A stretch of 64,000 bases of DNA from Thermoguttaceae bacterium. Lineage in GTDB: Bacteria > Planctomycetota > Planctomycetia > Pirellulales > Thermoguttaceae. The stretch's first letter is position 1, and each line of letters begins with the position of its first letter. The DNA lies in NCBI GenBank assembly GCA_017407125.1, contig JAFQXE010000025.1, forward strand, positions 280,591-344,590, written 5' to 3'. The notes below the pieces were generated by a model that did no database searches, was not told the DNA's origin, and worked only from the letters and a program-made list of their open reading frames with translations. Of this stretch, positions 1 through 10,314 are shown piece after piece. A program made the position numbers and the translations under genes.

Positions 1-1704
1 GCGGACAGAACTCAGCCGTTTGGCAATTTGACATACCCGTATCCGTTCCAACCCAAGTCGGGCGACAGAATTATCGTTCCGATGAACGAAGGAATTTCCT
101 ATCCGGTTGAAGAGCCGAATATTCACTTAAGTTTGATTACGTACGGCGGACACGGGATCTGCATGGCGTTTTGGGGTGTAATGGAAGACGTTTTCAAAAC
201 GCCTGACAATGCGCCCGGCAGCTCGTACATGGCGATTTACGAAACCCCGGACGACGCCCGGCTGGAAGTTAAGCCCTGCAACGCGAACGACACCGGTCTT
301 TTGGCGGCGGGCGCGGTTTGGGAATCGCAAAAGGGCTCTTTAGGGTACGCTAGAAAATTGCGTTACGTCTTTTTCGACGGTACCGATAAAGTTCAGGCTC
401 ACGTTACAATTTGCAAACGCTATCGGGAATACGTCAAACAGACGGGTCTCTGGGTTCCGTTCGACGAAAAAGTTCGGTGCGTACCCGCACGGGGAAGTGG
501 ACAAGGTTTTGCTTCCAAACGAGCGGGATTCGAAGATACCCACGTCCAATCAGGAACCGACCTTGTCGGGTGCAACCCGGCTCTGGCAGACGGCATTGAC
601 CGGCTCATCGGCGCAGTCAACGTCTGGTGCATGGGCGGAACCTCCGATAAAGTTCAGCTCGTCAAAGACATGCAGGCGGCGGGAATAAAGAGAATTCTCT
701 GGTCTGGCGGCGGAAACGAATACGAAATAAAAGCTATGAACGAGCTGCCCGGCGTGTTGACAAGCCGATACGACATCTATCAGGATATTATGGATCCGGC
801 GCGAGAGCCGGAACTGCCGGGCTGGCATAACGGCTGGATCAAAGAAGCGTGGCCGAACGACATCATGCTCGATAAAAACGGCGTCTGGATTAAAGGCTGG
901 ACGGTTACTCCCAAAGATAAAACCCAACCGAGAATCCCCTGCGGCGTTTTGTGCGATTGCAAAGCGCCCGACTACGCCCGTAAACGCGTTGGTGAGGAAT
1001 TGAAAACGATTCCGTATAAAGCCAGGTTCATCGATACGACAACCGCGTCGCCGTGGCGCGAGTGTTATTCGCCCAACCACCCCATGACCAGAACCGAAAG
1101 CAAAATCTGGAAAATGCGTCTGCTGGGATTGATGGGCAGGGAATTCAATCTCGTCTGCGGTGCGGAAACCGGACACGAGGCGTCGGTTCCGTACTGCGAT
1201 TTCTTCGAGGGTATGATGAGCCTAGGGCCCTATCGCATCCCGGAAGCGGGTCGAAACATGGTTCAAATTTGGGACGAAGTCCCCGAACGCGTTGCGAAAT
1301 TCCAGGTAGGGGAATCGTACCGGCTTCCGCTGTGGGAACTGGTTTATCACGACTGCACCGTTTCGTACTGGTACTGGGGAGACTATAATAATAAGCTGCC
1401 CTCGTTGTGGGACAAACGCGACCTGTTCAACGCGCTTTACGGCGTCCCGCCCATGTTCATGTTTACCTATCAGTACTGGCTGGAACACAAAGACCGTTTT
1501 GTTCAGAGCTACCAGCTCGGCGAGAAAGTCTGGCGCAGCGCCGGCCGCAGCGAAATGCTCGACCATCGGATTCTCTCGCCTGACCGCACGGTTCAGCAAA
1601 CCGTTTTCGCCGACGGCACGACCGTAACTGTCAACTTTGGTTCAAAAGACTTTAAAACAAAAGACGGCGAAACAATTCCAGCGGGAAAGGCAGTTATAAA
1701 ATAA
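1..1704 (+). CDS. Glycoside hydrolase, GH129/GH101-like (5' end outside window)
   Basis: The reading frame is open to the first base of the window, so the N-terminus is missing; 567 codons remain, ending in TAA. The central part has the look of a TIM-barrel hydrolase related to GH101/GH129 (endo/exo-alpha-N-acetylgalactosaminidase type). It has an acidic FIDTTTASPW segment near residue 345 (a typical strand-end position for a catalytic Asp), a later CGAETGHEA segment, and aromatic-rich barrel strands (SYWYWGDYNN). The last ~45 residues (FADGTTVTVNFG) resemble the small C-terminal beta domain common to such enzymes. The family is assigned from memory of sequence style, so the substrate is uncertain. 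No gene overlaps it and about 215 AT-rich bases follow before the next gene. Confidence 0.55.
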   Translation, partial: ADRTQPFGNLTYPYPFQPKSGDRIIVPMNEGISYPVEEPNIHLSLITYGGHGICMAFWGVMEDVFKTPDNAPGSSYMAIYETPDDARLEVKPCNANDTGLLAAGAVWESQKGSLGYARKLRYVFFDGTDKVQAHVTICKRYREYVKQTGLWVPFDEKVRCVPARGSGQGFASKRAGFEDTHVQSGTDLVGCNPALADGIDRLIGAVNVWCMGGTSDKVQLVKDMQAAGIKRILWSGGGNEYEIKAMNELPGVLTSRYDIYQDIMDPAREPELPGWHNGWIKEAWPNDIMLDKNGVWIKGWTVTPKDKTQPRIPCGVLCDCKAPDYARKRVGEELKTIPYKARFIDTTTASPWRECYSPNHPMTRTESKIWKMRLLGLMGREFNLVCGAETGHEASVPYCDFFEGMMSLGPYRIPEAGRNMVQIWDEVPERVAKFQVGESYRLPLWELVYHDCTVSYWYWGDYNNKLPSLWDKRDLFNALYGVPPMFMFTYQYWLEHKDRFVQSYQLGEKVWRSAGRSEMLDHRILSPDRTVQQTVFADGTTVTVNFGSKDFKTKDGETIPAGKAVIK

Positions 1705-1920
1705 ACGAAAAATTTACAGCTTTTTGTGAGTTAAATTATAAAATTTTGGATTTTAACGATTTTAACAGTTGTAGTGAACGGTAAAGATACGACAAACAAA
1801 CTATTTTTAACAAATATTCGTTTTTTTCGAAATTTTTCACCGCATTTTTGAAAAAGTAAACTAAAATAGGTAAAGTAGATAAAATAATCCTGTTTTAACC
1901 TATGATATTGGAGGTGTATT

Positions 1921-4305
1921 TTGAAACGTCAGTTAGCTTTGCAGACAATATTAATGTTGTTATTGTTTGCATTCCCCATTGGAGTAGTAATTTCAGACGA
2001 ACCAGCTCCGCAGCCGGAAGCCGCTCAGGCTGAACAGAACGCGGAACAGAATAACGATGCCGCGGCTGCAGAAGCAGAAGCAAAGGCTAAGGCGGAAGCG
2101 GAAGCGAAGGCTAAGGCAGAAGCGGAAGCGAAAGCTGCTGAAGAAAAGGCAAAAGCCGAAGCCGAGGCAAAAGCCAAGGCGGAAGCCGAAGCAAAAGCTA
2201 AGGCGGAAGCGGAAGCGAAGGCTGCGGAGGAAAAGGCGAAAGCCGAAGCCGAAGCAAAAGCTAAGGCAGAAGCGGAAGCCAAGGCAGCTGAAGAAAGGGC
2301 GAAAGCCGAAGCCGAGGCGAAAGCCAAGGCAGAAGCGGAAGCGAAGGCGGCAGAAGAAAAGGCGAAAGCCGAAGCCGAGGCAAAAGCCAAGGCAGAAGCA
2401 GAAGCGAAGGCTAAGGCTGAAGCGGAAGCAAAGGCTGCGGAGGAAAAGGCAAAAGCCGAAGCCGAAGCAAAGGCCAAGGCGGAAGCGGAAGCCAAGGCAG
2501 CTGAAGAAATGGCGAAAGCCGAAGCCGAGGCGAAAGCCAAGGCAGAAGCGGAAGCAAAGGCAGCTGAAGAAAAGGCTAAAGCCGAAGCCGAGGCGAAAGC
2601 CAAGGCAGAAGCGGAAGCGAAGGCGGCAGAAGAAAAGGCAAAAGCCGAAGCCGAGGCAAAAGCCAAGGCAGAAGCAGAAGCGAAGGCTAAAGCTGAAGCG
2701 GAAGCTAAGGCAAAGGCTGAAGAAGAGCGCAAAAAGAATATGGCTCCGGGTCAGCTGGAAAGCGGTAAAATCAAAGTTGAAATTACCAAAGAGCAGTTGG
2801 CTCAAAACATCAATGAACTGAAAGAACTCGAAAAGAAACTTGACGAGTTAAATAAGAAAGTCTCGCCAGCCGTCGTCGGCATTGTTATTGGCAACGCCAG
2901 CGGATCAGGCGTCATTGTTAATCCGGAAGGTTTGATTATGACCGCCGGTCACGTTTCCGGCATGGCTGGACGCGACGCCAAGGTGATTCTTTCCGACGGC
3001 CGCATTGTCAATGCTAAATCCCTCGGCGGAGTGAACCCGGTTGACGCCGGTCTGATTCAGATTACCGATCCGGGCGAATATCCGTTTGCGGAAATTGATC
3101 GCAAAGACACGACTCAACAAGGCGACTGGGTTGTTGCGTACGGACACCCGCTGGGATATCGTCAAGGACGTCCCCCGGTAATGCGTTTGGGCGAAGTCAT
3201 TCGCGATTCCGACACCGTTATTCAGACTGACTGCGTTATGATTTCCGGAGACTCCGGAGGACCGCTGTTCAACCTCAAAGGCGAGGTCATTGGAATCAAC
3301 AGCCGCATTTCGGAAAACGCCGCTCAGAACTTCCACGTTCCGACAAAGATTTTCCTCGAATACTGGGGTAAAATGGTCGCCAGTCAAATGTGCAACCATA
3401 CGCTTCTTCCCAAGAAAGAACTCAATCATTTGAGCTTCCTGGAAACGATTAAACCTGTACTTCCCGCAATGGTCGGCATTCGTCACGGCGCCGCCAACGT
3501 AGCGTTTGGAACGGTTGTCGATTCTGACGGCTGGATTGTAACAAAAGCCAACTGCATTGATACGACAAAGAAGATAACCTGTTTTGTCGCCGTTGAAAAG
3601 AAAGAAGGCAAAATTACCTTCAAGCCCCTGGAAGCGCAGGTCGTCGCTACTGACGAAGGACTGGATTTGATGCTGCTCAAAGTCGACGCAAAGGACTTGG
3701 ACGTTGCTCAGTTTGACGAAGAATATCCGATTGAAGTTGGTCATTGGGTTTTGTCGCCCAGCATGGAAAAGGGCCTTGCCGGTTTGGGCGTTATTAGCGT
3801 TCCGCCGCTGGCGATTCCGAAGGAACGCGCCATTGTTGGCGTTTTGCTTGAAGAACGCGACGGCAAACTTTACGTTGGCGACGTCGTCCCGGACATGCCT
3901 GCCGCCAAAGCCGGTTTGAAGAAGGGCGAACGAATTGTCAAAGTCAACGGCGCGTTTGTCTACACCGCAGATCAGTGCACAAACGAATTCAAAAAGTTCG
4001 ACATCGGCAACAAGATTTCAATGGAAATTGAATCTGAAGGCAAAACGCGAACCGTCGAAATCGAACTTACCGCCAGCGCTCATCACAAGCCCAACGAGAT
4101 GAACGGCATGTCGAAACGCCGCAGCGGATACGACAGGGTTATTCAGCACGATTCCGTTATTCGTCCGGAAGAATGCGGCGGCCCGCTGGTGAATCTGGAC
4201 GGCAAGGTTATTGGAATCAACATCGCCCGCGCCGGTCGAGTTGAAACCTACGCTCTGCCGATCAAACCCGTTCTGGATTTTGCCAGAAAGAATATTAAAA
4301 AATAA
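1921..4305 (+). CDS. Secreted double trypsin-like (HtrA-type) protease with long Ala/Lys/Glu tether and inserted PDZ domain
   Basis: Starts at TTG with a strong GGAGG Shine-Dalgarno at 1910-1914; no better start lies near. Residues 1-25 form a signal peptide. Residues ~50-270 are a highly charged AKAEAEAK-type repeat with units of about 21 residues, expected to form a long single helix or TolA-like tether. Protease domain 1 (about 310-470) keeps a full triad: His344 in TAGHV, Asp375 in PVDAG and Ser445 in GDSGGP. A second trypsin-like domain (about 495-790) is degenerate: the His position reads KANC and the Ser loop reads EECGGP (Cys752). A PDZ domain (about 650-720) sits inside this second domain, before the CGGP loop. 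The role is likely envelope protein quality control with a pseudo-protease module. A strong terminator follows. Confidence 0.85.
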   Translation: MKRQLALQTILMLLLFAFPIGVVISDEPAPQPEAAQAEQNAEQNNDAAAAEAEAKAKAEAEAKAKAEAEAKAAEEKAKAEAEAKAKAEAEAKAKAEAEAKAAEEKAKAEAEAKAKAEAEAKAAEERAKAEAEAKAKAEAEAKAAEEKAKAEAEAKAKAEAEAKAKAEAEAKAAEEKAKAEAEAKAKAEAEAKAAEEMAKAEAEAKAKAEAEAKAAEEKAKAEAEAKAKAEAEAKAAEEKAKAEAEAKAKAEAEAKAKAEAEAKAKAEEERKKNMAPGQLESGKIKVEITKEQLAQNINELKELEKKLDELNKKVSPAVVGIVIGNASGSGVIVNPEGLIMTAGHVSGMAGRDAKVILSDGRIVNAKSLGGVNPVDAGLIQITDPGEYPFAEIDRKDTTQQGDWVVAYGHPLGYRQGRPPVMRLGEVIRDSDTVIQTDCVMISGDSGGPLFNLKGEVIGINSRISENAAQNFHVPTKIFLEYWGKMVASQMCNHTLLPKKELNHLSFLETIKPVLPAMVGIRHGAANVAFGTVVDSDGWIVTKANCIDTTKKITCFVAVEKKEGKITFKPLEAQVVATDEGLDLMLLKVDAKDLDVAQFDEEYPIEVGHWVLSPSMEKGLAGLGVISVPPLAIPKERAIVGVLLEERDGKLYVGDVVPDMPAAKAGLKKGERIVKVNGAFVYTADQCTNEFKKFDIGNKISMEIESEGKTRTVEIELTASAHHKPNEMNGMSKRRSGYDRVIQHDSVIRPEECGGPLVNLDGKVIGINIARAGRVETYALPIKPVLDFARKNIKK

Positions 4306-4333
4306 AAAGAACGCTTGACGTTTTGAAACAATG

Positions 4334-4366
4334 AACCCTGGAGAACTTTCCTCCAGGGTTTTATTA
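4334..4366 (+). terminator. Rho-independent terminator after the double protease
   Basis: A perfect 10-bp inverted repeat (AACCCTGGAG / CTCCAGGGTT) with a 7-nt loop is followed by TTATTAATTT. It starts 28 bases after the protease stop codon. Confidence 0.85.
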
Positions 4367-4546
4367 ATTTAAATTAACATAGTTCTAAAGTTAATAACAA
4401 CCGTATATGACAATATATATTTTTCTCTAATTTCTCTCTTGATTAATTTTTGAAGAATCTCTATACTTCCTCGTCTTGTATTAAGCGCCCAGGTATGGTC
4501 GAAAAGTCGTTTCATGCTGGGGCGCGGTTAAAATATTTAAAAATAT

Positions 4547-7500
4547 ATGCTGAAAATCCATAACGCTAACGAGTTTTTCTCGCCATCGACGGGGCGCTCT
4601 GTCGTCTGGCTGCGAGCGTATGGATATATACTCGGAATTCTTTTTGTCGTCTTTTTTTTGCTGTTCAGCAGCGCTTCAAAAGCTCAAATAGTTCAATTTT
4701 CAGATCCGAGGCCAATAACGGTTCAAGGCGACGTTGCTTTTACATACCAGCAGGGAAAAAGCGAGATCTGGATTATTCGCAATAACTGCCAGTTGTTACA
4801 GAACGGCCGTCCGATTGCGGAAGCGGCGGAAATGTCGCTTTGGCTTGAATACGACCAGCGGCCGGTTGCAGGCGGAGTTAACGGTTCTTATTGTCTGACG
4901 GTCTATATGGAAGGTCAGGTTAAGGCTTCGTCGTCGCTCAGCAAAGGGTTTATCCGACAGAAGGGGGATGTTTCTGTTCAATCTTCCGATCCGGATGATT
5001 TTGTTTGGCTTGGCGAGTTTCTGTTGTTTAACAGACCTCAAATCACGTTCAACGTCAAACGTTCTACTCCAGGTTCAATGCCGGATTTGTACTGGCGTGC
5101 GGAACGATGCAGAGAACTTCAAGAGAAACGTGAAACCAGCGCGGCAACCAGAATCAACTCGATTCTGTCCGATCAAAAAATGCAAGCCGCGCCTGTATAC
5201 CACGCGGTTGGACAAAATGCGACGTCAATTATGGATTCTGCAGGGGGCTATGAGCTTGATTCCGCTTCAGACGGATGGGGATCCAACGACGACGCTGTTC
5301 GATTGGGGCCCGGACAACGCAGAATCACAATAACGCCTCGAAACGACGGCGGCGTTAATACGTCATGGAATCATTATCCGGAAACAAACCAGTCTGTTGC
5401 CTGCGTAACAGGCGGAGTAACAGTTTTAATTGAAAACGGAGACAGTCCTGACACTCTGGAAATATCAACCGATAAACTTGTCATTTGGACAAGCGGAATG
5501 CAGGCTCTTGATCTGAACGGAAACCGCCCTTACTCCGCGGATCAGCCGATTGAATTCTATATGGAAGGCAATATTGTTTTCAAATATGACAATCGGACGG
5601 ATGACAATCGGACGGACAGGGGTCGAATGGACGACGTTCGAACGGTTCGCGCTGACCGAATGTTTTACGATGTGAAAAATAATCGGGGAACGATTCTCAA
5701 TACAGAAATTACAACGCCGGCAGAAGGGTACGACGGCTTGCTGAGAATTAACGCTGACGTTGTCCATCAGCTTGATCAGTGGAAATACTATGCGAAAAAT
5801 GCGTACATTACGTCCAGTCTTATGGGCAAACCGTCGTATCGCATCCAGATGGACGATGTGTATATTACAGATCAGGTTACAGGTAAAACTGACGCGGCAA
5901 CCGGTTATCTAATGACGGACGAAAATTGGGCGCCGATTTCGAAACATCAACAATATATTACGGGTAAAAATACTTCCATTTACGTCTCTGACACGCCGAT
6001 TTTCCGTTGGCCGTCCATGAGAACGCGCCTGGAACGGCCGACCCCGTATTTGTCTTCGCTGCGCGTCGGATCAGACAGCGTATACGGATTCCAGATGTTT
6101 ACCGGCTGGAACGCCTACGAACTGTTTAGCTGTGTCAATCCGCCGGAAGGAACAGACCTGACGCTGCATATTGATCCGTTTTCCAATCGAGGCATTGGTC
6201 ACGGGGCAGACTTCAGATTTGACCGCAATTTGGATTACGGGTTGTTTAGCGGTCCGATTAAAGGCAATATTGATTTCTGGGGCATCTACGACTGGGGTAA
6301 AGACAACCTGGGCGAAGGACGCCGAAGCGTCGTTCCGGAAGTCCGATACCGTTACAAGCTCTTTGGAAACTTTATCCATGAGTTCAGCAACGGGCTTCAG
6401 CTTACCGGAGAAGTCGGTCTGATTTCCGACCGCGATTTTATGGAAGAGTATTATCGCGACGACTGGTATACGAAACCGACTCCTCAAACGCGAATTCAGC
6501 TTCGGCAGGAAATCGGGAATTTCTCGTGGGACGTTGCCGTTCAGGGAAAAGTCAACGGTTTTTATACGGAATCTCAACAAATACCTCGTTTTGACGTCTA
6601 TTGGCTGGGACAAAGCCTTATGGGCGACATGCTGACGTGGTACACAGCCTCGTCAGCCGGTTTGTATAATCTTAGCCCCGCGTCGTATCCGGAAGCGCCG
6701 GAAAATCAGCGCTTTTTCGATTATCTCAGCTGGGAGCAGGGCAATACAGGCGGACGGTTTACGACTCGGCACGAACTGGATTTGCCGTTCCAGGCGGGCG
6801 TTGTAAAAATGGTTCCGTACGTAATGGGCGAAGCCGGATGGTGGGGAGCCAGCGAAACGAAGTCCGTCGACAGGTTTTACGGTCAGGTCGGCGTTCGAGC
6901 GTCAATGCCCATGTGGAAAGCGTATCCCTGTTTCAACAGCGATCTGTTTGACATCCACGGCCTGGTGCATAAAGTCAGCTTTGAAGCGGAATGGTATCTT
7001 GGCTCTTCGTCTCGAAACATGGCGGATATGCCCATGTACGACATGCTGGACGAACAGTCGATTATTCAGTATCGGCACATGTTCAGCGAAACCGTCTTTG
7101 GCGGACCGATTCCATGGCGTTTTGACGAACGTTCTTACGCGCTGCGAAGCGGGCTGGGAAATCACGTTACGTCGCCCGGACTGGAAGTTCTGGACGACTT
7201 GCATATAATCCGATTCAACGTCAACCAGCGCTGGCAGACCAAACGCCGGTCGGCGACGCCTGTTGACTGGATTACGCTCAACGTAGGCGCGACGCTGTTT
7301 CCCAACGCCAGCCGCGACAACTTCGGCAAAGGGCTTGGATTGCTCAATTACGATTTCACCTGGCAGCTGGGCGATCGTTTTGCCGTTACGTCTTCGGGAC
7401 TGTGGGACTTTTTCGACGACGGCGTTCATTCATGCAGCATCGGCGGACGTCTGATTAAACCGGGCAGAGGAGAACTCAACGCAGGCGTATACTGGCTTTC

Positions 7501-7792
7501 CAATCCTGTTCGCAATACAGTATTGTACGTCAACGCCAAATACTGGATGAGTCCAAAATGGCATTTCTCTTTCGGGAGCGAATTTGACATTTCCGGACAG
7601 GGCAACATTGGTCAGAACTTCGCAATAACCCGAGTGGGAGAATCGCTTATTGTCCGCGCAGGCTTCTACGTCGACGCGACGCGAGACGACTACGGCCTAA
7701 CGCTGACTATTGAACCCAGATTCATCCCCAAAGGGTCGCTAAGCCGCTCGATGGGCGGCGTTCGACCGTACGGCTACTATGGACTGGAGTAA
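4547..7792 (+). CDS. LptD/OstA-like outer-membrane barrel protein
   Basis: 1081 residues. An N-terminal hydrophobic segment (about 25-45) ending in SSASKAQ acts as a signal peptide after an unusually long basic n-region. Residues ~55-480 contain repeated short strands of the OstA/LptA kind (RADRMFYDVKNNRGTI, MDDVYITDQ), here as a large periplasmic jellyroll. Residues ~490-1081 have alternating aromatic/polar strands and end in an RPYGYYGLE tail, as in LptD barrels. LptD inserts lipopolysaccharide into the outer leaflet. A 15-bp tandem duplication (DNRTD twice, about 5585-5615) sits in a predicted loop. The gene begins without a clear ribosome-binding site. A SurA-like chaperone gene, the usual partner for LptD folding, lies 2.9 kb downstream. 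Confidence 0.75.
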   Translation: MLKIHNANEFFSPSTGRSVVWLRAYGYILGILFVVFFLLFSSASKAQIVQFSDPRPITVQGDVAFTYQQGKSEIWIIRNNCQLLQNGRPIAEAAEMSLWLEYDQRPVAGGVNGSYCLTVYMEGQVKASSSLSKGFIRQKGDVSVQSSDPDDFVWLGEFLLFNRPQITFNVKRSTPGSMPDLYWRAERCRELQEKRETSAATRINSILSDQKMQAAPVYHAVGQNATSIMDSAGGYELDSASDGWGSNDDAVRLGPGQRRITITPRNDGGVNTSWNHYPETNQSVACVTGGVTVLIENGDSPDTLEISTDKLVIWTSGMQALDLNGNRPYSADQPIEFYMEGNIVFKYDNRTDDNRTDRGRMDDVRTVRADRMFYDVKNNRGTILNTEITTPAEGYDGLLRINADVVHQLDQWKYYAKNAYITSSLMGKPSYRIQMDDVYITDQVTGKTDAATGYLMTDENWAPISKHQQYITGKNTSIYVSDTPIFRWPSMRTRLERPTPYLSSLRVGSDSVYGFQMFTGWNAYELFSCVNPPEGTDLTLHIDPFSNRGIGHGADFRFDRNLDYGLFSGPIKGNIDFWGIYDWGKDNLGEGRRSVVPEVRYRYKLFGNFIHEFSNGLQLTGEVGLISDRDFMEEYYRDDWYTKPTPQTRIQLRQEIGNFSWDVAVQGKVNGFYTESQQIPRFDVYWLGQSLMGDMLTWYTASSAGLYNLSPASYPEAPENQRFFDYLSWEQGNTGGRFTTRHELDLPFQAGVVKMVPYVMGEAGWWGASETKSVDRFYGQVGVRASMPMWKAYPCFNSDLFDIHGLVHKVSFEAEWYLGSSSRNMADMPMYDMLDEQSIIQYRHMFSETVFGGPIPWRFDERSYALRSGLGNHVTSPGLEVLDDLHIIRFNVNQRWQTKRRSATPVDWITLNVGATLFPNASRDNFGKGLGLLNYDFTWQLGDRFAVTSSGLWDFFDDGVHSCSIGGRLIKPGRGELNAGVYWLSNPVRNTVLYVNAKYWMSPKWHFSFGSEFDISGQGNIGQNFAITRVGESLIVRAGFYVDATRDDYGLTLTIEPRFIPKGSLSRSMGGVRPYGYYGLE

Positions 7793-7910
7793 ATAGCTGT
7801 TAGCTTTTAGCTCCTAGCTGTTAGCTTGGTTACTAATAGTTCTTAGCGTTAATATTTAAAGCCTGAAACTAAAATAACAAAGCTAGGAGCTAGTAGCTAG
7901 AAGCTATCTT
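7793..7910. repeat. TAGC-rich ~118-bp dispersed element, copy 1
   Basis: Two outer arms made of degenerate heptamers of the TAGCTNN type flank a conserved core (TTCTTAGCGTTAATATTTAA, then GCCTGAAACTAAAATAAC). Copies 2 and 3 are at 26272-26390 and, inverted, at 29756-29876. This copy fills the gap between two convergent genes and is the most diverged in its left arm. Confidence 0.8.
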
Positions 7911-7917
7911 TCTTCTA

Positions 7918-10314
7918 TTATCCAACGTAGAGTTTCAACTGCGGAGCATCTGAAATCTCGTCATCCGGATCCGATTCTGTAACGGCTGAGGACGCTTCCG
8001 CGGCGATCAACGCAAAGCGACGGGCGGAGTTCATGTTGTCAAACCGTCCTTGAACGATGCGGCGCAAAGAGGCCGCCTGGTCGTCCGGTTGAGCGTCGTC
8101 TGACGAGACTGCCCCGGCGGGTTCGGTTGATTCATCGTCGCTGTCCCGTTTCTCGACGTCCGCCAGCAGAGCGTTGATTTGCTCCTGACTGAATCGGTTT
8201 TCCCAGTCAGAGAGCGCCTTGAGCGGGAAGTAGTTGCGATAATAATGGTATCGAAGATAAAAGACCTGTGGGAATCCGGTTCCGGTGAATTCCGGTTCCG
8301 TCCATTGTCCGTCCGGGTCTTGATGGTTAATGAGATAACGAATTCCGGTTATAACGGATTCGGACGCGCTTTCTCCGCTGGCGATAAGCCCCAGCAGAGC
8401 CCAGGCGGTTTGAGACGCCGTTGTATTGCCCGTTCCTTTGAGCAACGGGTTGCGGTAGGAGTCGAGCGTTTCGCCCCAGCCGCCGTCTGAATGTTGATGC
8501 GCTTTGAGCCAGTTGACGCCCGCGGCAACCATCGGGTCTTTCGGGTCGACGCCGACTGCCGCCAAACCGTTGAGCGCTTCGCCGGTTCCGTAAATATAGT
8601 TCGCTCCCCAGCGTCCAAACCAGGAACCGTCTGGCAGCTGCTCTTTGCGGCAGAACTCAACGGCTCGGTCAATTATAGCGGTGAACGGCGTTTGGGAGCC
8701 CGATCCTGTGCACCGATATCCCAGTGCGCCCAACGCTTCCAGAATTCGCCCGGTGATGTCGGACGTGCTGGGGTCAATCATGGCGTTGTGATCGGCAAAC
8801 GGAACGTTACAAAGAAACTGTCGGTTGTTGTTTTTGTCGAACGACGCCCAGCCGCCGTCTTTGTTTTGCATGCCCATCAACCATGTAACGCAGCGGTCGA
8901 TGGATGCTTGAAGGTTCTCAGGGGAACAGAGGTTGTCCTCTGGGGAGCGGACATTGTCCGCGTTATCAAAGGTCGATTGTTTTTTAGCGGGTAATACCCG
9001 CTCCCCGTTAGCGGTTGCGGTTCTCAGAGCGTCGCTTAGTTCGTGAATCGCCATGATCGACATGGCGGAATCGTCACAGTCCGGATAGAAATCGTTGTGG
9101 TATTCAAACGCCCAACCGCCCGGCGGCGTGTTGGGATTGACCTGCGCCCAGTCGCCTTTCCATGTATGCTGTTTCGGCAAGAGCCATTCCAGGGCTTTGC
9201 GAACGGATTGAGAAGCCGGGGAATCCCCTTCAATTCGGATTCCGCCCGCCGCCAAGGCGCGAAGCGTTAAAACGGTGTCCCAAATCGGGGACAGACACGG
9301 AACGCCGTGAGCGGACGGGTTCCCGTTGGCGTCTATGCCGTCGTCAACAATGAGTTTATGGAATTCGTTGAGAAAATACTGGACTTCCGGCGAGTCGTCG
9401 GCGTATCCCTGCGCTTTCATGGCGACCAGCCCCCAGATGATGGGCGGCTGAATCGCGCCGGGACCGTCGCTGTTTTTGCAGTGTTCCAGCAGCCAGTCGT
9501 TCATCTTTTGAATCGCTCGTTTGCGAACGCCCCATTTTCCAAACCATCGCTGATATTTTTTCAACAGGACGTCCGTCATGCGGAAGAAACTCTCCCAGGA
9601 GAAAAATCCCGACTCCTTTTGAATCTGTCCCGGCTTGACAACTTTCGGAGCGGACAGCGGCGGCCACTGCTCCGGAGCGTTGTGAAACAGTTCTCGAATT
9701 CCCTTTTCGATGGGCAGATGTCGAACGGGGCGCAGAGCAGAAACAATCGCCAGCGGCGCGATAATCGTTCTCGTCCAGGAACTGACGGCGTACATGTTAA
9801 TCGGGAACCATTTGGGCAAGAGAATCAGCTCCGGCGGAACGGCGGGGCACTGAACGTAAGGAATCTGCCCCAGCAGCGCCAGATAAAATCGGGTAAAGCT
9901 GTTGATCCTGTCGGCGCCGCCCATTCTCATCACGGCTTCCCGCGCTCGCTGCATGTACGGCGCATTGAGCGGATGTCCCGTCAGCTTGAGCGCGAAATAC
10001 GCCTTGACGGTGTTGGTAATCGAATCCTCGCCGCCGGTAAACATGGGCCAGCCGCCCGTTTCGGACTGCGTCAAAAGGAGATGATTCGCCAGCTTTTTCG
10101 CCAGAGGGGAGTTTTCCTGTCCTAAAAACGTTAGAAGAATAACGGCTTCGCCTTCCAGTAACGCGTCGCCTTCCAATTCCGCTCTCCAATGTCCGTCTTC
10201 TTTCTGTTGAGAAAAAAAGAATTTCTGACAGCGTCGAATCGCCTCGCGAAGTTCGGCTGAAGGAGAACTGGAGCTGGGCGTTTCTTCTGGCGTTGGGTTT
10301 TGATTGTATGTCAT
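7918..10314 (-). CDS. shc: Squalene-hopene cyclase
   Basis: 798 residues. The catalytic DXDD motif is present as DCDDSAM (Asp412, Asp414, Asp415), inside the family-typical context GGWAFEYHNDFYPDCDD. Several QW motifs are visible (QSETGGWPMF, QNKDGGWASF, QLPDGSWFGRW, HQHSDGGWGE). The enzyme cyclises squalene to hopene at the cytoplasmic membrane. It is longer than usual (about 630-720): an acidic C-terminal extension of roughly 100 residues follows the last conserved block (about residue 690), rich in Asp, Glu and Ser, with unknown role. The ATG start is preceded by a region without an obvious Shine-Dalgarno. dxs and ispA, which feed isoprenoid precursors, lie 7-10 kb away. It is divergent from the SurA-like gene. 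Confidence 0.93.
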   Translation of the reverse strand: MTYNQNPTPEETPSSSSPSAELREAIRRCQKFFFSQQKEDGHWRAELEGDALLEGEAVILLTFLGQENSPLAKKLANHLLLTQSETGGWPMFTGGEDSITNTVKAYFALKLTGHPLNAPYMQRAREAVMRMGGADRINSFTRFYLALLGQIPYVQCPAVPPELILLPKWFPINMYAVSSWTRTIIAPLAIVSALRPVRHLPIEKGIRELFHNAPEQWPPLSAPKVVKPGQIQKESGFFSWESFFRMTDVLLKKYQRWFGKWGVRKRAIQKMNDWLLEHCKNSDGPGAIQPPIIWGLVAMKAQGYADDSPEVQYFLNEFHKLIVDDGIDANGNPSAHGVPCLSPIWDTVLTLRALAAGGIRIEGDSPASQSVRKALEWLLPKQHTWKGDWAQVNPNTPPGGWAFEYHNDFYPDCDDSAMSIMAIHELSDALRTATANGERVLPAKKQSTFDNADNVRSPEDNLCSPENLQASIDRCVTWLMGMQNKDGGWASFDKNNNRQFLCNVPFADHNAMIDPSTSDITGRILEALGALGYRCTGSGSQTPFTAIIDRAVEFCRKEQLPDGSWFGRWGANYIYGTGEALNGLAAVGVDPKDPMVAAGVNWLKAHQHSDGGWGETLDSYRNPLLKGTGNTTASQTAWALLGLIASGESASESVITGIRYLINHQDPDGQWTEPEFTGTGFPQVFYLRYHYYRNYFPLKALSDWENRFSQEQINALLADVEKRDSDDESTEPAGAVSSDDAQPDDQAASLRRIVQGRFDNMNSARRFALIAAEASSAVTESDPDDEISDAPQLKLYVG

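Noticed and set aside
2025..2732. Several long low-complexity frames opposite or overlapping the AKAEAEAK repeat
   Set aside because: They are by-products of the 63-base repeat in the protease gene, consisting only of AFAS- or RKPK-type runs.
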